Assembly: GCA_030595795.1 (NCBI GenBank)
Contig: JAUVCH010000020.1
Coordinates: forward strand, 1 to 40,769
DNA length: 40,769 bases
Source of the DNA: Gammaproteobacteria bacterium
GTDB taxonomy: Bacteria; Pseudomonadota; Gammaproteobacteria; GCA-001735895
Direction: 5' to 3'
Positions 1 through 8,995 of the stretch are shown here, piece by piece (the stretch's first letter is position 1; every line of letters begins with the position of its first letter). Made by a program: the position numbers and the translations under genes. The notes below the pieces were generated by a model, which was not told where the DNA came from, ran no database searches, and saw only the letters and a program-made list of their open reading frames with translations.

Positions 1-2962
1 ACTGCATCAGACTACCCAGGTCCAGCACTGCTACGACGCTACCATCACCCAGCGTAGAGACACCAGCGACACCGGGCACATCTTTAATATACTCGCCCAT
101 GCCCTTGATAACGAGATCATAACTACTCACGACTCGGTCTACTGTTATCGCCGTCATACCCTGGGCAGTCTGGAAGAGTAAAATAGTGCTGTTATTCATT
201 TTTTCCAGATCTTCGCTTTGACCCACCAACGAGTTAAGTGAATCCACTGGATAGACTTCCCGACCAATCTGACAACTGGTATTGCCGCCTACCTGGTCGA
301 TTTTACCTGTGCCTGGGCTTAGAATCTGTGACAGCGTACTAGTCGGTACAGCGAAAGCTTCTTCATCCACACCGACTATCAGGCAGTGACTGGTTAACAG
401 AGTAATCGGTAGTCGCAATGAAATTTGTGCACCACCCGTTACGGCATCGCCTATGTCCATACTACCCTTGAGTGACTGGATGGTATTGTTGACAACATCC
501 ATGCCTACGCCACGGCCGGAAACCTGGGTGACCTTGTCGCTGGTTGAAAAGCCCGATTGCAGCACCATTCTAGCCAGCGCTCGGTTATCGATGGCTTCGT
601 TCTGACCTATCATGCCCTGTTTGACGGCCTTGTCACGAATGCGATCATAGTCCAGCCCACGTCCGTCATCGACGCAGCTAACCACTACGTTGTTGCCTTC
701 CTGAACGAAACTTAAGGTAATTTCTCCGGCTTCGGGTTTACCTTTATCAAACCGATTTTCCGCACTTTCAATACTATGATCCACCGCATTACGCAGCATG
801 TGCATGAGAGAATCGGTCAACGAGTTCAACACCTTTCCATCGAGCAATAAATCTTCCCCTATCACTTTCAATACGGCATTTTTGCCGGTTGATCGGCAGG
901 CCTGACGCACAGACCGTTGCAGCCGAGCTGAAATATTGCTTACCGGCACCATTCTGGTAGTCATAACCACCTGCTGTAGTTCTTTATTCAGGCGTTGCTG
1001 CAACAGGAATAATGCGTTGAGTTCCGACACCTCGCCGGTAATACTACGTAAAATTTCTCGTGAATCCGCCACACCTTCTATATAGGAGTGTGCGACACCG
1101 TAAAATTCATCGTATTCATCCATTTCCAATGGATCAAAACTGCTATCGCCACCGACAACCGCAGCACTGCGATGGCGTGCCGCCATGCCTCGTATACTAA
1201 CCAGATTTTCTAACTCGTAACGTCGCTGTTGCAGGGAAACATCATTTTTTCGGACTAATTTATCGCCAGATTCCAGACGATTAATATGTTCCTGAATCTG
1301 GCCAATCGCGATTGCAGTTTCACCCACGATACGGAAAATATTATCCAGTATATCGGTTGGAACCCGGACTGAATCCACTCTACCCGAGGTTGCCCCATCG
1401 GTAGCCCTTCTTGGATGCGCTTCGGTATCATCAGTACGACTGGCAATATCGGTGGCTCGTCTGTTTTCGCCAAAGCTATCCGAAAAATTATCGCCGAAGT
1501 CACTGATGGATTCTTCGTACTGCTTTAGTTCTACAGAAGCTACCGGCTCTATTAAGCTAACCTCAGAGGCGATTGATTCTGACTGGCTAAGCTCGCTTAA
1601 ATTACCGCTATCGATAAGGTTAGCCCAGTCGAGCACATCCTGTAGCACTCGTTGGGCTTCATCCGGAAATTCGGCCATACCCTGCAAATATTCGAACATG
1701 ACTTCAATTGTATCGGCTGCTTCCTGCATGGTGAGCGCGAGTGCCGATGGAGGCGCCATTTTTTGTTTGGCGATATGCTCAAATATATCCTCGATATGAT
1801 GTGCCAGGTTGGCAATACCCTTCACGCCAACCAGATTACCAGAACCCTTCAGAGTATGAGCCAGCCGCTGAGCTGCTTCGACATTGTTCTGGATATCTTC
1901 GCCATTCGCTATGGCCTCGACCAGAGTAGAAAATTTTTCTGCATGCCCAGGGGATTCCGCAAAAAAGGCGTCCAGTAACTCTGGCCCAGCATCAGTGGAC
2001 ACATCCAACGCAACATCGTCTGCACGGGCCTCGGTTTCTCGGGCTTCAACTTCGAAATCACCGCTGAGTTCCAGTTCTTTGGTCAAGCCTTCTATCAGAT
2101 CGCGTACTTCTCGGTAGGGTAAAGGAGAGAGCCAGTTATCCCTTTCCAGATAGTCAACCACTGCAATACACAGTGCATCGTCCTTAGGTTGCTGTAAATG
2201 TTCGATGACAACTGGAATCCATCCCTGTAAAACCTCAAGCGAATGAGCTCTTTCTGTAAGCGATGAGCCAGTTAGAATTAACAGATTTTTATCAATAAAA
2301 TTACCTATCAATACAAGGCCATTGAGCCCCAGGTCGCTGGCTACCTGCCTGACTCGGGATAGAATATCCTGATAACTGATAACCGATTCGGTCAATTCGT
2401 TAGCGTCTTCAGTGTTAGAGATAGTCAGTGCCAAATCGTCTAAATCGAGCGATATATCCTGTAATTCTTCGATCAGTATCCCTAAAATTCCGCTCGACGC
2501 GGAATCCAGATCATTCTTATCGATTATATTTTCCGAAAAATCGTCGAGTTCTTCGCCAAAGACATCAATGGCTTCGATTTCATCGCTTAACTCAGCAGCC
2601 TCGATAGCCCGGTCTTCAGGCACTAGATTAAGCAGGCGCCTGTTGATATCAACATCCCCGGGAGACTCGATGTGCAACACGATATCACCCATCCAGCCGA
2701 CTAGCTGGTTAGCAAGTTCTGCGGTTAATCCACCTATATCGGCCGTCAGCAGAGCACTCATCTGCTCAGTTGAGGCCTGCAATACATCGAAGCTGATCAT
2801 GCCAGCCGCCATGCCGATATCATCGATATGACCCTGGCAGCTCTCCTTCGCAGCGGAGGCATTTTCAGATGATAGTTCGGAGACAATATCAACGATATCG
2901 GTATAAGCCATATCGACTAATCCGAGTAATACTTCTTTTCGTTCTGTGGATGCTTCACTCAT
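1..2962 (-). CDS. ChpA/CheA-like chemotaxis histidine kinase, partial (C-terminus beyond left edge)
   Basis: The frame stays open from an ATG at 2962 to the window edge, giving about 987 residues without the end. The first ~340 residues are acidic and contain a degenerate HPt-like segment. A true HPt motif AHTLKGSGNLVG follows with the phospho-accepting His near residue 369. CheA-type kinase boxes come next: MLRNAVDHSIES (N box, ~720), DDGRGLD (G1, ~770) and GRGVGMDVV (G2, ~815). A CheW-like regulatory domain begins near 850. By family the protein would autophosphorylate in a receptor array and pass phosphate to CheY-like receivers. It is last of the visible operon, after the PilJ-like receptor. 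Whether it ends in a receiver domain, as ChpA does, cannot be seen. Multiple HPt-like regions and the PilJ/PilH/PilI-like neighbours favour the Pil-Chp class over a flagellar CheA. Confidence 0.9.
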   Translation of the reverse strand, partial: MSEASTERKEVLLGLVDMAYTDIVDIVSELSSENASAAKESCQGHIDDIGMAAGMISFDVLQASTEQMSALLTADIGGLTAELANQLVGWMGDIVLHIESPGDVDINRRLLNLVPEDRAIEAAELSDEIEAIDVFGEELDDFSENIIDKNDLDSASSGILGILIEELQDISLDLDDLALTISNTEDANELTESVISYQDILSRVRQVASDLGLNGLVLIGNFIDKNLLILTGSSLTERAHSLEVLQGWIPVVIEHLQQPKDDALCIAVVDYLERDNWLSPLPYREVRDLIEGLTKELELSGDFEVEARETEARADDVALDVSTDAGPELLDAFFAESPGHAEKFSTLVEAIANGEDIQNNVEAAQRLAHTLKGSGNLVGVKGIANLAHHIEDIFEHIAKQKMAPPSALALTMQEAADTIEVMFEYLQGMAEFPDEAQRVLQDVLDWANLIDSGNLSELSQSESIASEVSLIEPVASVELKQYEESISDFGDNFSDSFGENRRATDIASRTDDTEAHPRRATDGATSGRVDSVRVPTDILDNIFRIVGETAIAIGQIQEHINRLESGDKLVRKNDVSLQQRRYELENLVSIRGMAARHRSAAVVGGDSSFDPLEMDEYDEFYGVAHSYIEGVADSREILRSITGEVSELNALFLLQQRLNKELQQVVMTTRMVPVSNISARLQRSVRQACRSTGKNAVLKVIGEDLLLDGKVLNSLTDSLMHMLRNAVDHSIESAENRFDKGKPEAGEITLSFVQEGNNVVVSCVDDGRGLDYDRIRDKAVKQGMIGQNEAIDNRALARMVLQSGFSTSDKVTQVSGRGVGMDVVNNTIQSLKGSMDIGDAVTGGAQISLRLPITLLTSHCLIVGVDEEAFAVPTSTLSQILSPGTGKIDQVGGNTSCQIGREVYPVDSLNSLVGQSEDLEKMNNSTILLFQTAQGMTAITVDRVVSSYDLVIKGMGEYIKDVPGVAGVSTLGDGSVVAVLDLGSLMQ

Positions 2963-2985
2963 ATTGATGAACTTCCCCGGTTCAG

Positions 2986-3033
2986 GTTTTTATAATGACG
3001 AGGCCAATACCCGACCTCGTTATCCATAAAAAC
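2986..3033. repeat. Hairpin between the chemoreceptor and the CheA-like gene
   Basis: The 88-bp gap between the receptor stop and the kinase start holds an inverted repeat. Left arm 2986-3003 (GTTTTTATAATGACGAGG) pairs with 3015-3033 apart from a small internal bulge; the loop is about 11 nt. U-rich bases are part of the stem rather than a tail, so it is not a textbook terminator. It could be an mRNA processing or stability hairpin that sets the kinase/receptor ratio. Confidence 0.6.
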
Positions 3034-3050
3034 TGCCAGACTGCGGCTTA

Positions 3051-4892
3051 TTATGCTGTTGGCAGCTTGAATACGCTAACCGACTCAACCAGGCGTCTGG
3101 AATATTCCACCAGATTGACTGTTTCTTCCGATTGCTGCTCAAGCTCGCTACTCGTCTCCTCAGTGCTCTTTTGCACATCCGAAGCCTGATCCCGCAAGTT
3201 CTCAGTTACCTTGGCCTGCGTTATCGAACGTTTAAGGATTTGCCCTACCGCATTCGCCAATTCTGATGTTGTTTTTTGCGTTTCTTCCATCTGGCCACCA
3301 GCGGCCTGAGCCAGTTCGGTACCATCGACCACCTGGGCGATAGCCTTGTTCATGGTGGCCATAGTTTCAGCGGTTTCGGCCTGTATATTACCTACCAGAC
3401 CAGCTATTTCCGATGTCGATTGACGTGATGATTCCGCCAGGCGCTGTACTTCGTCTGCAACCACCGCGAAACCGCGACCGGCATCACCCGCCGCAGCTGC
3501 CTGCATGGAAGCATTAAGTGCCAGTACGTGAGTACGTTCAGCAATGTTGTTGATGATTTCTACCACACCGTTGATTTCCTGAGAACGTTCGCCGAGTCGT
3601 TTGATACGTTTTTCCGTTTCAGCAATGGTTTCGCGGATATCACCCATACCGGTTGCCGTTTTTGCTACCGTCTCCAGAGCGACCTGAGTAGAAGCCGAGG
3701 CCTTTGCTGCCGTATCGTTACAGGCTTTTGCTAACTGCGCCACCTGGATCATCGACTTCGACGCCTCGGTCAATTTGGTCATAGTGTCTTCTACGATATT
3801 GCGTTCGTTCGCAGCAAGCTGGTTTACACGACCACCCTGCTCCTGTACACGGTTTGATGAGTCAGCCACCTGTCCAGAGACTTCACGTATATCCAGTAGC
3901 ACCTTTGCCGTCTCGGAGGCTAACAGGTTCATCGCATCCGCCACCGGCCCGGTTACGTCTTCGGCAACTGGAACGCGTACGGTGAGATCACGGTCACTTA
4001 AGTCAGATACGGCTTCAAGTAACGAGATTACCGAATTATTTATCGTTTCATTTTCTTTCTCCACCTCAGCCATGGTCGATACACGTTCGTTCAACATACT
4101 ATCGAAGGCATTACCCAATAGACCTATTTCGTCCTGACTGGTTAGCTCTGTACGAGCGTCCAGCTCACCCTTCGATACCCTTTCAACCACCTGAGAAATA
4201 GTCCTAAGCGGCGAGGTAATCGAGCGGTAAATTAACGGCCCGAGAATGACTGCCAGTACCAGACCTACTATTACCACTATAAAAGCGATAAGCAGAAAGT
4301 TTTCCCCGTCTTTGTCGGTTTCATCGAATATGGCCTGTGCTTCTTCCGAGCCTAACGCTAGGAATGCGTCTGTCGAGAGAAGAAATGGTGAGGTATTTCC
4401 ACTGGCTTCATTCAACATATAAAGCGACAGATGAGATCGATTTTCCTTCCGGGCTATTTCGAGCAATGAATCGAAACCCTGTTTTAGCAGTTCAACCTCG
4501 ACCCCGAAGGCGTCATCAAAAAACTCCAGAGCGTCCGCTCCCAGACCTTCGGCGGCATGAGAATCTCCGCCGAAATGCCCTGCCTGGTCTTCTATGTGGT
4601 CACTCCAGCCCTTGTTAAATAGTGCTTGGCCGGTTTCCAGAGTATTTACCGCCTGCTGCCAGGTGATATTACCGAGGTAGAGCTTATCGCCCACATCCAC
4701 GAGATTTTGTCTTACGATAACCGCAAGACGTGTGAACTCAGCGGACTCTGATACCTTACTATTGAGCCTGGACGAGTCTTCCACAATTTCGGTCAAAGAG
4801 ATCAGCGTTACAGCGCCTACCGATACGAAAATCAGCGTCAAAACCGTAATCAGTATAATGAGGCGACTACCTATCTTAATATTACTAAACAT
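3051..4892 (-). CDS. PilJ-like methyl-accepting chemotaxis protein
   Basis: This 613-residue chemoreceptor has a first membrane helix at ~10-32, a periplasmic region to ~200, a second helix at ~203-226 (LLIAFIVVIVGLVLAVILG) and a HAMP domain after it. The cytoplasmic signalling hairpin has its tip around INNIAERTHVLALNASMQAA and GRGFAVVADEVQRLAESS, closely like the PilJ receptor of Pil-Chp systems. It should cluster with the CheW-like adaptor and CheA-like kinase and report periplasmic signals. The periplasmic part is short (~170 residues) and I recognise no ligand domain in it, so it might read signals through the secreted binding or Cache protein encoded just upstream in the operon. That link is inference. 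The receptor gene ends 88 bp before the kinase. Confidence 0.92.
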   Translation of the reverse strand: MFSNIKIGSRLIILITVLTLIFVSVGAVTLISLTEIVEDSSRLNSKVSESAEFTRLAVIVRQNLVDVGDKLYLGNITWQQAVNTLETGQALFNKGWSDHIEDQAGHFGGDSHAAEGLGADALEFFDDAFGVEVELLKQGFDSLLEIARKENRSHLSLYMLNEASGNTSPFLLSTDAFLALGSEEAQAIFDETDKDGENFLLIAFIVVIVGLVLAVILGPLIYRSITSPLRTISQVVERVSKGELDARTELTSQDEIGLLGNAFDSMLNERVSTMAEVEKENETINNSVISLLEAVSDLSDRDLTVRVPVAEDVTGPVADAMNLLASETAKVLLDIREVSGQVADSSNRVQEQGGRVNQLAANERNIVEDTMTKLTEASKSMIQVAQLAKACNDTAAKASASTQVALETVAKTATGMGDIRETIAETEKRIKRLGERSQEINGVVEIINNIAERTHVLALNASMQAAAAGDAGRGFAVVADEVQRLAESSRQSTSEIAGLVGNIQAETAETMATMNKAIAQVVDGTELAQAAGGQMEETQKTTSELANAVGQILKRSITQAKVTENLRDQASDVQKSTEETSSELEQQSEETVNLVEYSRRLVESVSVFKLPTA

Positions 4893-4943
4893 ATTCCTAA
4901 ATCCTCTTAACTATTCATTTTTCTTTACGAAACCACTTAACCT

Positions 4944-6209
4944 TTAACGCATCAACTGTATCAGGTCATCTTGAGGAACGACTCGATACGCTCCATTATC
5001 CAAATAGGTGGCTATAACCAGGTCCGAGCCCTGATTATCCGAGGAGAAATCTAACTGCACTCCCCCTATATCAAATTTATTGCCCTGAATTGCTGACAGG
5101 AAGGCACTTCGAGTTATGTCTTTACTCGGCATAGTTTCCAGAACTTTCAAAAAGAATTTTCCCACGATATAACCTTCGAGAGTGATATAAGACAAGTCTG
5201 ACCCCAGCGCAGCCTTTGCCTCCTTCACAATGGGCAATTTCGAACTGAGTGATGGTACCACCTGGGTCACCATGACCTTACTAGTCACGTCATAATCCGC
5301 CAGGATAAGTCTCAGGTTTTCAGCACCGGTAAATGACACTGCGCTATACAGCCAGTCTTCCCCTTTAAATTTAGCATAGCCGATAAAACTGGCTATCGAG
5401 CGGTAGGCTCCCACAGTTACCACCAGGCGACATTTAACACCGCTTTTCGCTTCCCACTCTTTCAGTGATAAGTATCCATCTAATGCGGTAAAGGTATTTC
5501 GAGTATAAACACCGACTGGCCCGATACCATTTCGATAGGGATTTTTCCCCTTAAAGCTGGTTATCTGGTCTAGCAAGCTAATGATCTCGGCCGAACCCGG
5601 CTTACCCTTTAGCGCCGACTTGACCCCGGCAATACCGGCCATACCATAACCATCATTTTGAACATAAGCGCAGATCTCTGCGGGTTTTAACCCGGCGCTT
5701 AATCCCGCCGAAATAACCGCTGCCGTTTCCTGCACGTAGCTAGCCCGATAATTAACAATATCGCCCTTACCCGGTCTCAACAAACCCGCCCCGGTAAAAA
5801 AACCTACTGCAGGCGTATCGGCCTCTGCCAACACCGGCAGCGACGCGGCTGCGGTTGGCGTTCCCACATTCCCCAATACGGCGAAAACCCCTCGCTGAAC
5901 CAGCTCTTCGGTAGCCGCTTTAGTCCTGGCCGGGTTATACGAGTCATTCAGGGTAATATATTCGATTGAACGACCCTTGACGCGTTTACCAGACAAAGCA
6001 GCTAATACTCCTCGCCTCATGCCCTGACCCAGTGCCTGCGAAGCACCTTCGAGATCCATAACCCCACCGATAAGAATTTTATCGCGGGTAACGCCAGTTT
6101 CGGCGATAGCATTTGCTGCACCGGTCGAAGCCGCTACTGCGACGATGGCTAACAGGCTGCTATTTTTCTTCAGCAATCTTAAATACTTAGTTATTTGTTT
6201 CATATACAT
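4944..6209 (-). CDS. Periplasmic substrate-binding protein, branched-chain amino acid/amide type
   Basis: A secreted protein of about 421 residues with a basic N-terminus, hydrophobic core (SSLLAIVAVAASTGAANA) and a likely signal-peptidase site near residue 35. The mature start VTRDKILIGGVMDLEGASQALGQGMRRG is typical of the Peripla_BP_6 (LivJ/urea-amide) fold, and the length fits. The second in-frame ATG, two codons in (6203), is better spaced from an AAGG Shine-Dalgarno, so the true start is probably 6203. No ABC permease or ATPase genes accompany it; it lies between a Cache-like protein and a chemoreceptor in a chemosensory operon. It is therefore more likely a ligand-binding component for signalling than for uptake. 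The ligand cannot be named. Confidence 0.88.
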   Translation of the reverse strand: MYMKQITKYLRLLKKNSSLLAIVAVAASTGAANAIAETGVTRDKILIGGVMDLEGASQALGQGMRRGVLAALSGKRVKGRSIEYITLNDSYNPARTKAATEELVQRGVFAVLGNVGTPTAAASLPVLAEADTPAVGFFTGAGLLRPGKGDIVNYRASYVQETAAVISAGLSAGLKPAEICAYVQNDGYGMAGIAGVKSALKGKPGSAEIISLLDQITSFKGKNPYRNGIGPVGVYTRNTFTALDGYLSLKEWEAKSGVKCRLVVTVGAYRSIASFIGYAKFKGEDWLYSAVSFTGAENLRLILADYDVTSKVMVTQVVPSLSSKLPIVKEAKAALGSDLSYITLEGYIVGKFFLKVLETMPSKDITRSAFLSAIQGNKFDIGGVQLDFSSDNQGSDLVIATYLDNGAYRVVPQDDLIQLMR

Positions 6210-6231
6210 ACCTTATGGACTTAATCCAAAA

Positions 6232-6268
6232 ATTTAATTTCAAAAGCACGCCAGTTTTATCGTGCTTT
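6232..6268 (-). terminator. Terminator-like hairpin after the Cache-like gene
   Basis: On the minus strand, AAAGCACG pairs with CGTGCTTT (6261-6268 with 6243-6250) around a 10-nt loop, followed by TTGAAATTAAATTTTT. The T-rich tail is imperfect. It lies between the Cache-like and binding-protein genes, so it may partly reduce transcription into the rest of the operon. Confidence 0.45.
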
Positions 6269-6283
6269 AGCTATTTCCGATTA

Positions 6284-6853
6284 CTACCTGTTCAGGTAAT
6301 CCACCGACACACCCATGATCAATACACCGATCGTTTGCTGCTGATTAAATATCGGCACACTAATCTGAACTTGCGCGGTATTAGTACTTTCATCCTGTTC
6401 CAAAGGCCCGATAAACAATACACCATCGCCATTATTAAACGAGGCGGTCCATTTTTCTTCATCCCCCTGCCAATAATCACTGGTGGCCGGATAGGCGGCT
6501 ACGTTAGCGCCCTGATTATCGGTTACAAAAACTTCGTCGATAGCGGAGTTATTTTGCACACGACGCCTTAGGTATTTGGCAATAAGATTGTCCGTTATCG
6601 AGCGTTTCAATTCGATGCTGCCTTCAGATTTTCCCGTCCAAAGCTCGTCGCGCTTTTTAATATCGGACAACGCAATTTCTGAACTGTTTTGATTACTTAC
6701 CGCATCAATAATATCTGGGCTATAGGCCATGTGTTTGGCCAGTCGTATTTTAACTCGTAACAATTCATCGATTTCATCCTGAGTCAAAGTACTTTGGGCC
6801 AGCAAAACACCGGGCGAAAGCAGAAAAAACACCAACAAAATTTTTATGTACAT
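6284..6853 (-). CDS. Secreted stand-alone Cache/PDC-like sensor domain protein
   Basis: The 189-residue product starts with a signal peptide (MYIKILLVFFLLSPGVLLAQ). The rest resembles a single PAS-like extracellular Cache fold: an N-terminal long helix, then DEVFVTDNQGANVAAYPATSDYW, then a final strand pair QISVPIFNQQQTIGVLIMGVSV. These match the usual 'TDxxG ... p...d.yWqgDE.kW ... G.l..gvs' pattern of Cache sensors. There is no second membrane helix or output domain, so it should be a soluble or signal-anchored periplasmic protein. Cache domains normally sit inside receptors or kinases; here one is encoded apart, next to a binding protein and a receptor with a short periplasmic part. A role as a diffusible periplasmic sensor is inference. 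Confidence 0.7.
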   Translation of the reverse strand: MYIKILLVFFLLSPGVLLAQSTLTQDEIDELLRVKIRLAKHMAYSPDIIDAVSNQNSSEIALSDIKKRDELWTGKSEGSIELKRSITDNLIAKYLRRRVQNNSAIDEVFVTDNQGANVAAYPATSDYWQGDEEKWTASFNNGDGVLFIGPLEQDESTNTAQVQISVPIFNQQQTIGVLIMGVSVDYLNR

Positions 6854-6964
6854 ATCTAGTAATCACTCCAAACTTAAATTAAATCCGAAACAGCAGTTGT
6901 GCGCTTCGCCCTTCTAACAATTCACCATATCTAAATCAATAACCCTCTGTCACAGCCGCAGCCA

Positions 6965-7492
6965 TCACAGTAAATTACCCAATGCCGTAAAAAATGACTT
7001 CTCATCCCAGTCAAGCCAGATTTGATCATCCTTTAAATAAAAATTTCGCGCATGATCACCGATTAATTGTGGCAGCGGTGGTCTGCGTTGCATTATGTCG
7101 TCGCTGGTCACCATGACAATGCGAGGCATTTCGTCTACCCAGAAGGCAGCTGCGGTTTCGCCGCTATCGATAGTAATTATTTTCCGGCTTTTCGCCTTAC
7201 CCGGCACACCCAGTAGCTCGTGGAGATCAAACACCGGTATCATATTGCCGCGTATACTGGCAATACCTTCGAACCAGGAGGGCGTATTGGGTAGCCGACA
7301 TACCGATAAATTTTCGACCAGCTCGCTGACCTGATTCTGTGGCAACAATAAACCGATATTACCAACCACTACCGCATGGGTTGTAACCGCCTGGAATTGT
7401 CCAGCGACCTGTACCTGTTCAACCACGGATTTATCTTCCAGCACAAATGTGCGATTTAGCACTTCACTGGGTAATTTCATTTCACTAGTCAC
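6965..7492 (-). CDS. CheW/PilI-like chemotaxis adaptor
   Basis: A 175-residue CheW-domain protein. The characteristic run is ...ENLSVCRLPNTPSWFEGIASIRGNMIPVFDLHELLG followed by KIITIDSGETAAAFWVDEMPRIVMV, the two five-stranded halves of the CheW fold. Its size fits PilI of Pil-Chp systems. It would couple the PilJ-like receptor to the CheA-like kinase in the cytoplasmic array. It starts 14 bp after the upstream receiver gene, so both are surely cotranscribed. The 111-bp gap to the next gene is the second-longest in the cluster before the kinase end. Confidence 0.88.
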   Translation of the reverse strand: MTSEMKLPSEVLNRTFVLEDKSVVEQVQVAGQFQAVTTHAVVVGNIGLLLPQNQVSELVENLSVCRLPNTPSWFEGIASIRGNMIPVFDLHELLGVPGKAKSRKIITIDSGETAAAFWVDEMPRIVMVTSDDIMQRRPPLPQLIGDHARNFYLKDDQIWLDWDEKSFFTALGNLL

Positions 7493-7506
7493 GATAAATT
7501 TAGTTA

Positions 7507-7869
7507 TCAGGCATACATTGTCAAATATTTGAGAACTTCATCCTTATCGACCGGCTTGCTGACTAGAGCTTTCGCCCCTTGCTTCTCAGCCCAGATTCGA
7601 TCAGCTCGCTGGTTTTTAGTGCTCACGAAAACCACAGGTATGCCGGAGGTTTCTTCGCCACGAACAATCTCACGACAGGCACCGTAGCCGTCAAGATCAT
7701 CCATTACGATATCGAGTAAGATCATATCCGGCATTTCAGCCTTGGCTTTGACGACTGCATCTTTACCTGATGAAGCAGTGATCACCTGATAGCCCGCCTC
7801 GGAAACGATTTCCTGCAATTGCTGTAAATGCGCAGCCGTATCATCGACTACTAATATTTTTTTAGCCAT
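7507..7869 (-). CDS. PilH-like single-domain response regulator
   Basis: A 120-residue receiver domain and nothing else. Acid pocket D9-D10 (ILVVDD), phospho-acceptor D53 (LLDIVMDDLDG), S83/T84 and K105 (VSKPVD) are all present, so it should be phosphorylated. The segment STKNQRADRIWAEKQGAKALVSKPVD closely follows the pattern of PilH (…DxVWGxxQGA…). Its likely donor is the CheA-like kinase encoded at the end of the operon. It could act as a phosphate sink or as the output to type IV pili or another motor; no pilus genes are visible here to decide. Confidence 0.9.
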   Translation of the reverse strand: MAKKILVVDDTAAHLQQLQEIVSEAGYQVITASSGKDAVVKAKAEMPDMILLDIVMDDLDGYGACREIVRGEETSGIPVVFVSTKNQRADRIWAEKQGAKALVSKPVDKDEVLKYLTMYA

Positions 7870-7905
7870 TAAATATCTCCAACTTCGTTAATTTCGCTTC
7901 TAACC

Positions 7906-8694
7906 TTAATAAAGACCATTCTGCGCTAGTCCCGCAGAACTTTTCTTTTCTTGTTTGTTTCTATATTTCACGCTTTTGGCAATTTCTTCTTTGAGCCGTA
8001 TGTCCTCGGGAGGCTTGGTAATATAAGCATCGCAACCAGACATTGTACCGCGTACCTTATCAAACGGTGATTTCTTACTGGTTAACATGACCACAAATGA
8101 GAAATGCCTGGATTTAATCGCCTTGCATACCTTATAACCATCCATCCCTTCCATCATAACGTCCAGAAACACCAGGTCGTAGGATCGCTCCTTACACTTC
8201 GATAACGCCTCTTCGCCACTTTCGGCAAAGCTCAGCCGAACCGGAAAATCAACTAAAGCGACTATTTTCTGCTCCATGTATTTCCGCACGGGAAAACTGT
8301 CATCGACGATTAACACTCGAAGTGCTGGCTCACCGCTAGTATTACCGGCTACCAGGTCAATATTGGTATTCTCTTTAACTACGTGTTCAAGCGCTTCGAC
8401 GAGCCTGGGCAATCGGATCGGTAATTTCAAAGATTCAGCATCACCAATAGTCTTTCCTTCTCCGCTGAGCGCCATAGGTTCCGCTCCCTTATTGACAATA
8501 GTCAGTTTATTCCAGTATTTAACTGCTTTTTCATTATCCGCATTAACCAACACGAGGTCTGCTTCTGGCAGTTCATTCGGGCTGATTAAGCTATAGCGTT
8601 CTTTTAGATCTGGAGAGAGGATAAATATACTTTTCAAAACCCTCACTTCCCGATCTTCAAGACCGATATATCCCAATTTAATAATGTCGTGCAT
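7906..8694 (-). CDS. Two-part response regulator: degenerate receiver plus intact receiver
   Basis: The 262-residue protein has a complete receiver at ~126-245 with D131/D132 (LIVDDS), phospho-acceptor D178 (LVFLDVMMEGMDG), T205 and K227 (YITKPP). The first ~110 residues look like a second, degenerate receiver: strands such as EADLVLVNADN and an end like a β5-α5 segment (KLPIRLPRLVEALEHV), but no acid pair or acceptor. No DNA-binding output domain follows, only a short basic tail. It is the first gene of the chemosensory operon, where PilG would normally stand, and may replace it. The pseudo-receiver could dimerise or dock to a partner. Confidence 0.82.
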   Translation of the reverse strand: MHDIIKLGYIGLEDREVRVLKSIFILSPDLKERYSLISPNELPEADLVLVNADNEKAVKYWNKLTIVNKGAEPMALSGEGKTIGDAESLKLPIRLPRLVEALEHVVKENTNIDLVAGNTSGEPALRVLIVDDSFPVRKYMEQKIVALVDFPVRLSFAESGEEALSKCKERSYDLVFLDVMMEGMDGYKVCKAIKSRHFSFVVMLTSKKSPFDKVRGTMSGCDAYITKPPEDIRLKEEIAKSVKYRNKQEKKSSAGLAQNGLY

Positions 8695-8823
8695 TCGTAA
8701 ATTCTCTAATCCGTATCACGATTCTATTTTTTCTGGCAGATCGTCAGATTCGACGACCAACAGAGCTCACTTCACCTTTTACCGTTTAGTCATAAACAAC
8801 TGAATTAATCATAAAGAAAACTG

Positions 8824-8861
8824 AATAAACGTTTATTGAGGATAGAAGCTATTCTCAATAA
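8824..8861. promoter_or_regulatory. Overlapping palindromes upstream of the chemosensory operon
   Basis: AATAAAC/GTTTATT (8824-8837) is a perfect 14-bp palindrome. It overlaps a hairpin whose 13-nt arms (8833-8845 TTATTGAGGATAG and 8849-8861) pair fully apart from one G·T, around AAG. It lies 130-167 bp upstream of the operon start. It could be a regulator-binding site or an RNA hairpin; the factor is unknown. Confidence 0.5.
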
Positions 8862-8995
8862 GTAAAGGTGATAGACGAAAAAAATCTACCGCCCTCTAAA
8901 TAAACCCCCATTACCTTAAAGCCAGTTGACCCGACCAATGAGTTAGCCTGTTGTGCTGAAGCGAACCTGACGCTGTAAGCTCGTGAGACCACCGG

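Noticed and set aside
1652..1978. 108-residue plus-strand ORF
   Set aside because: Lies wholly antisense inside the ChpA/CheA-like gene, with no family resemblance.
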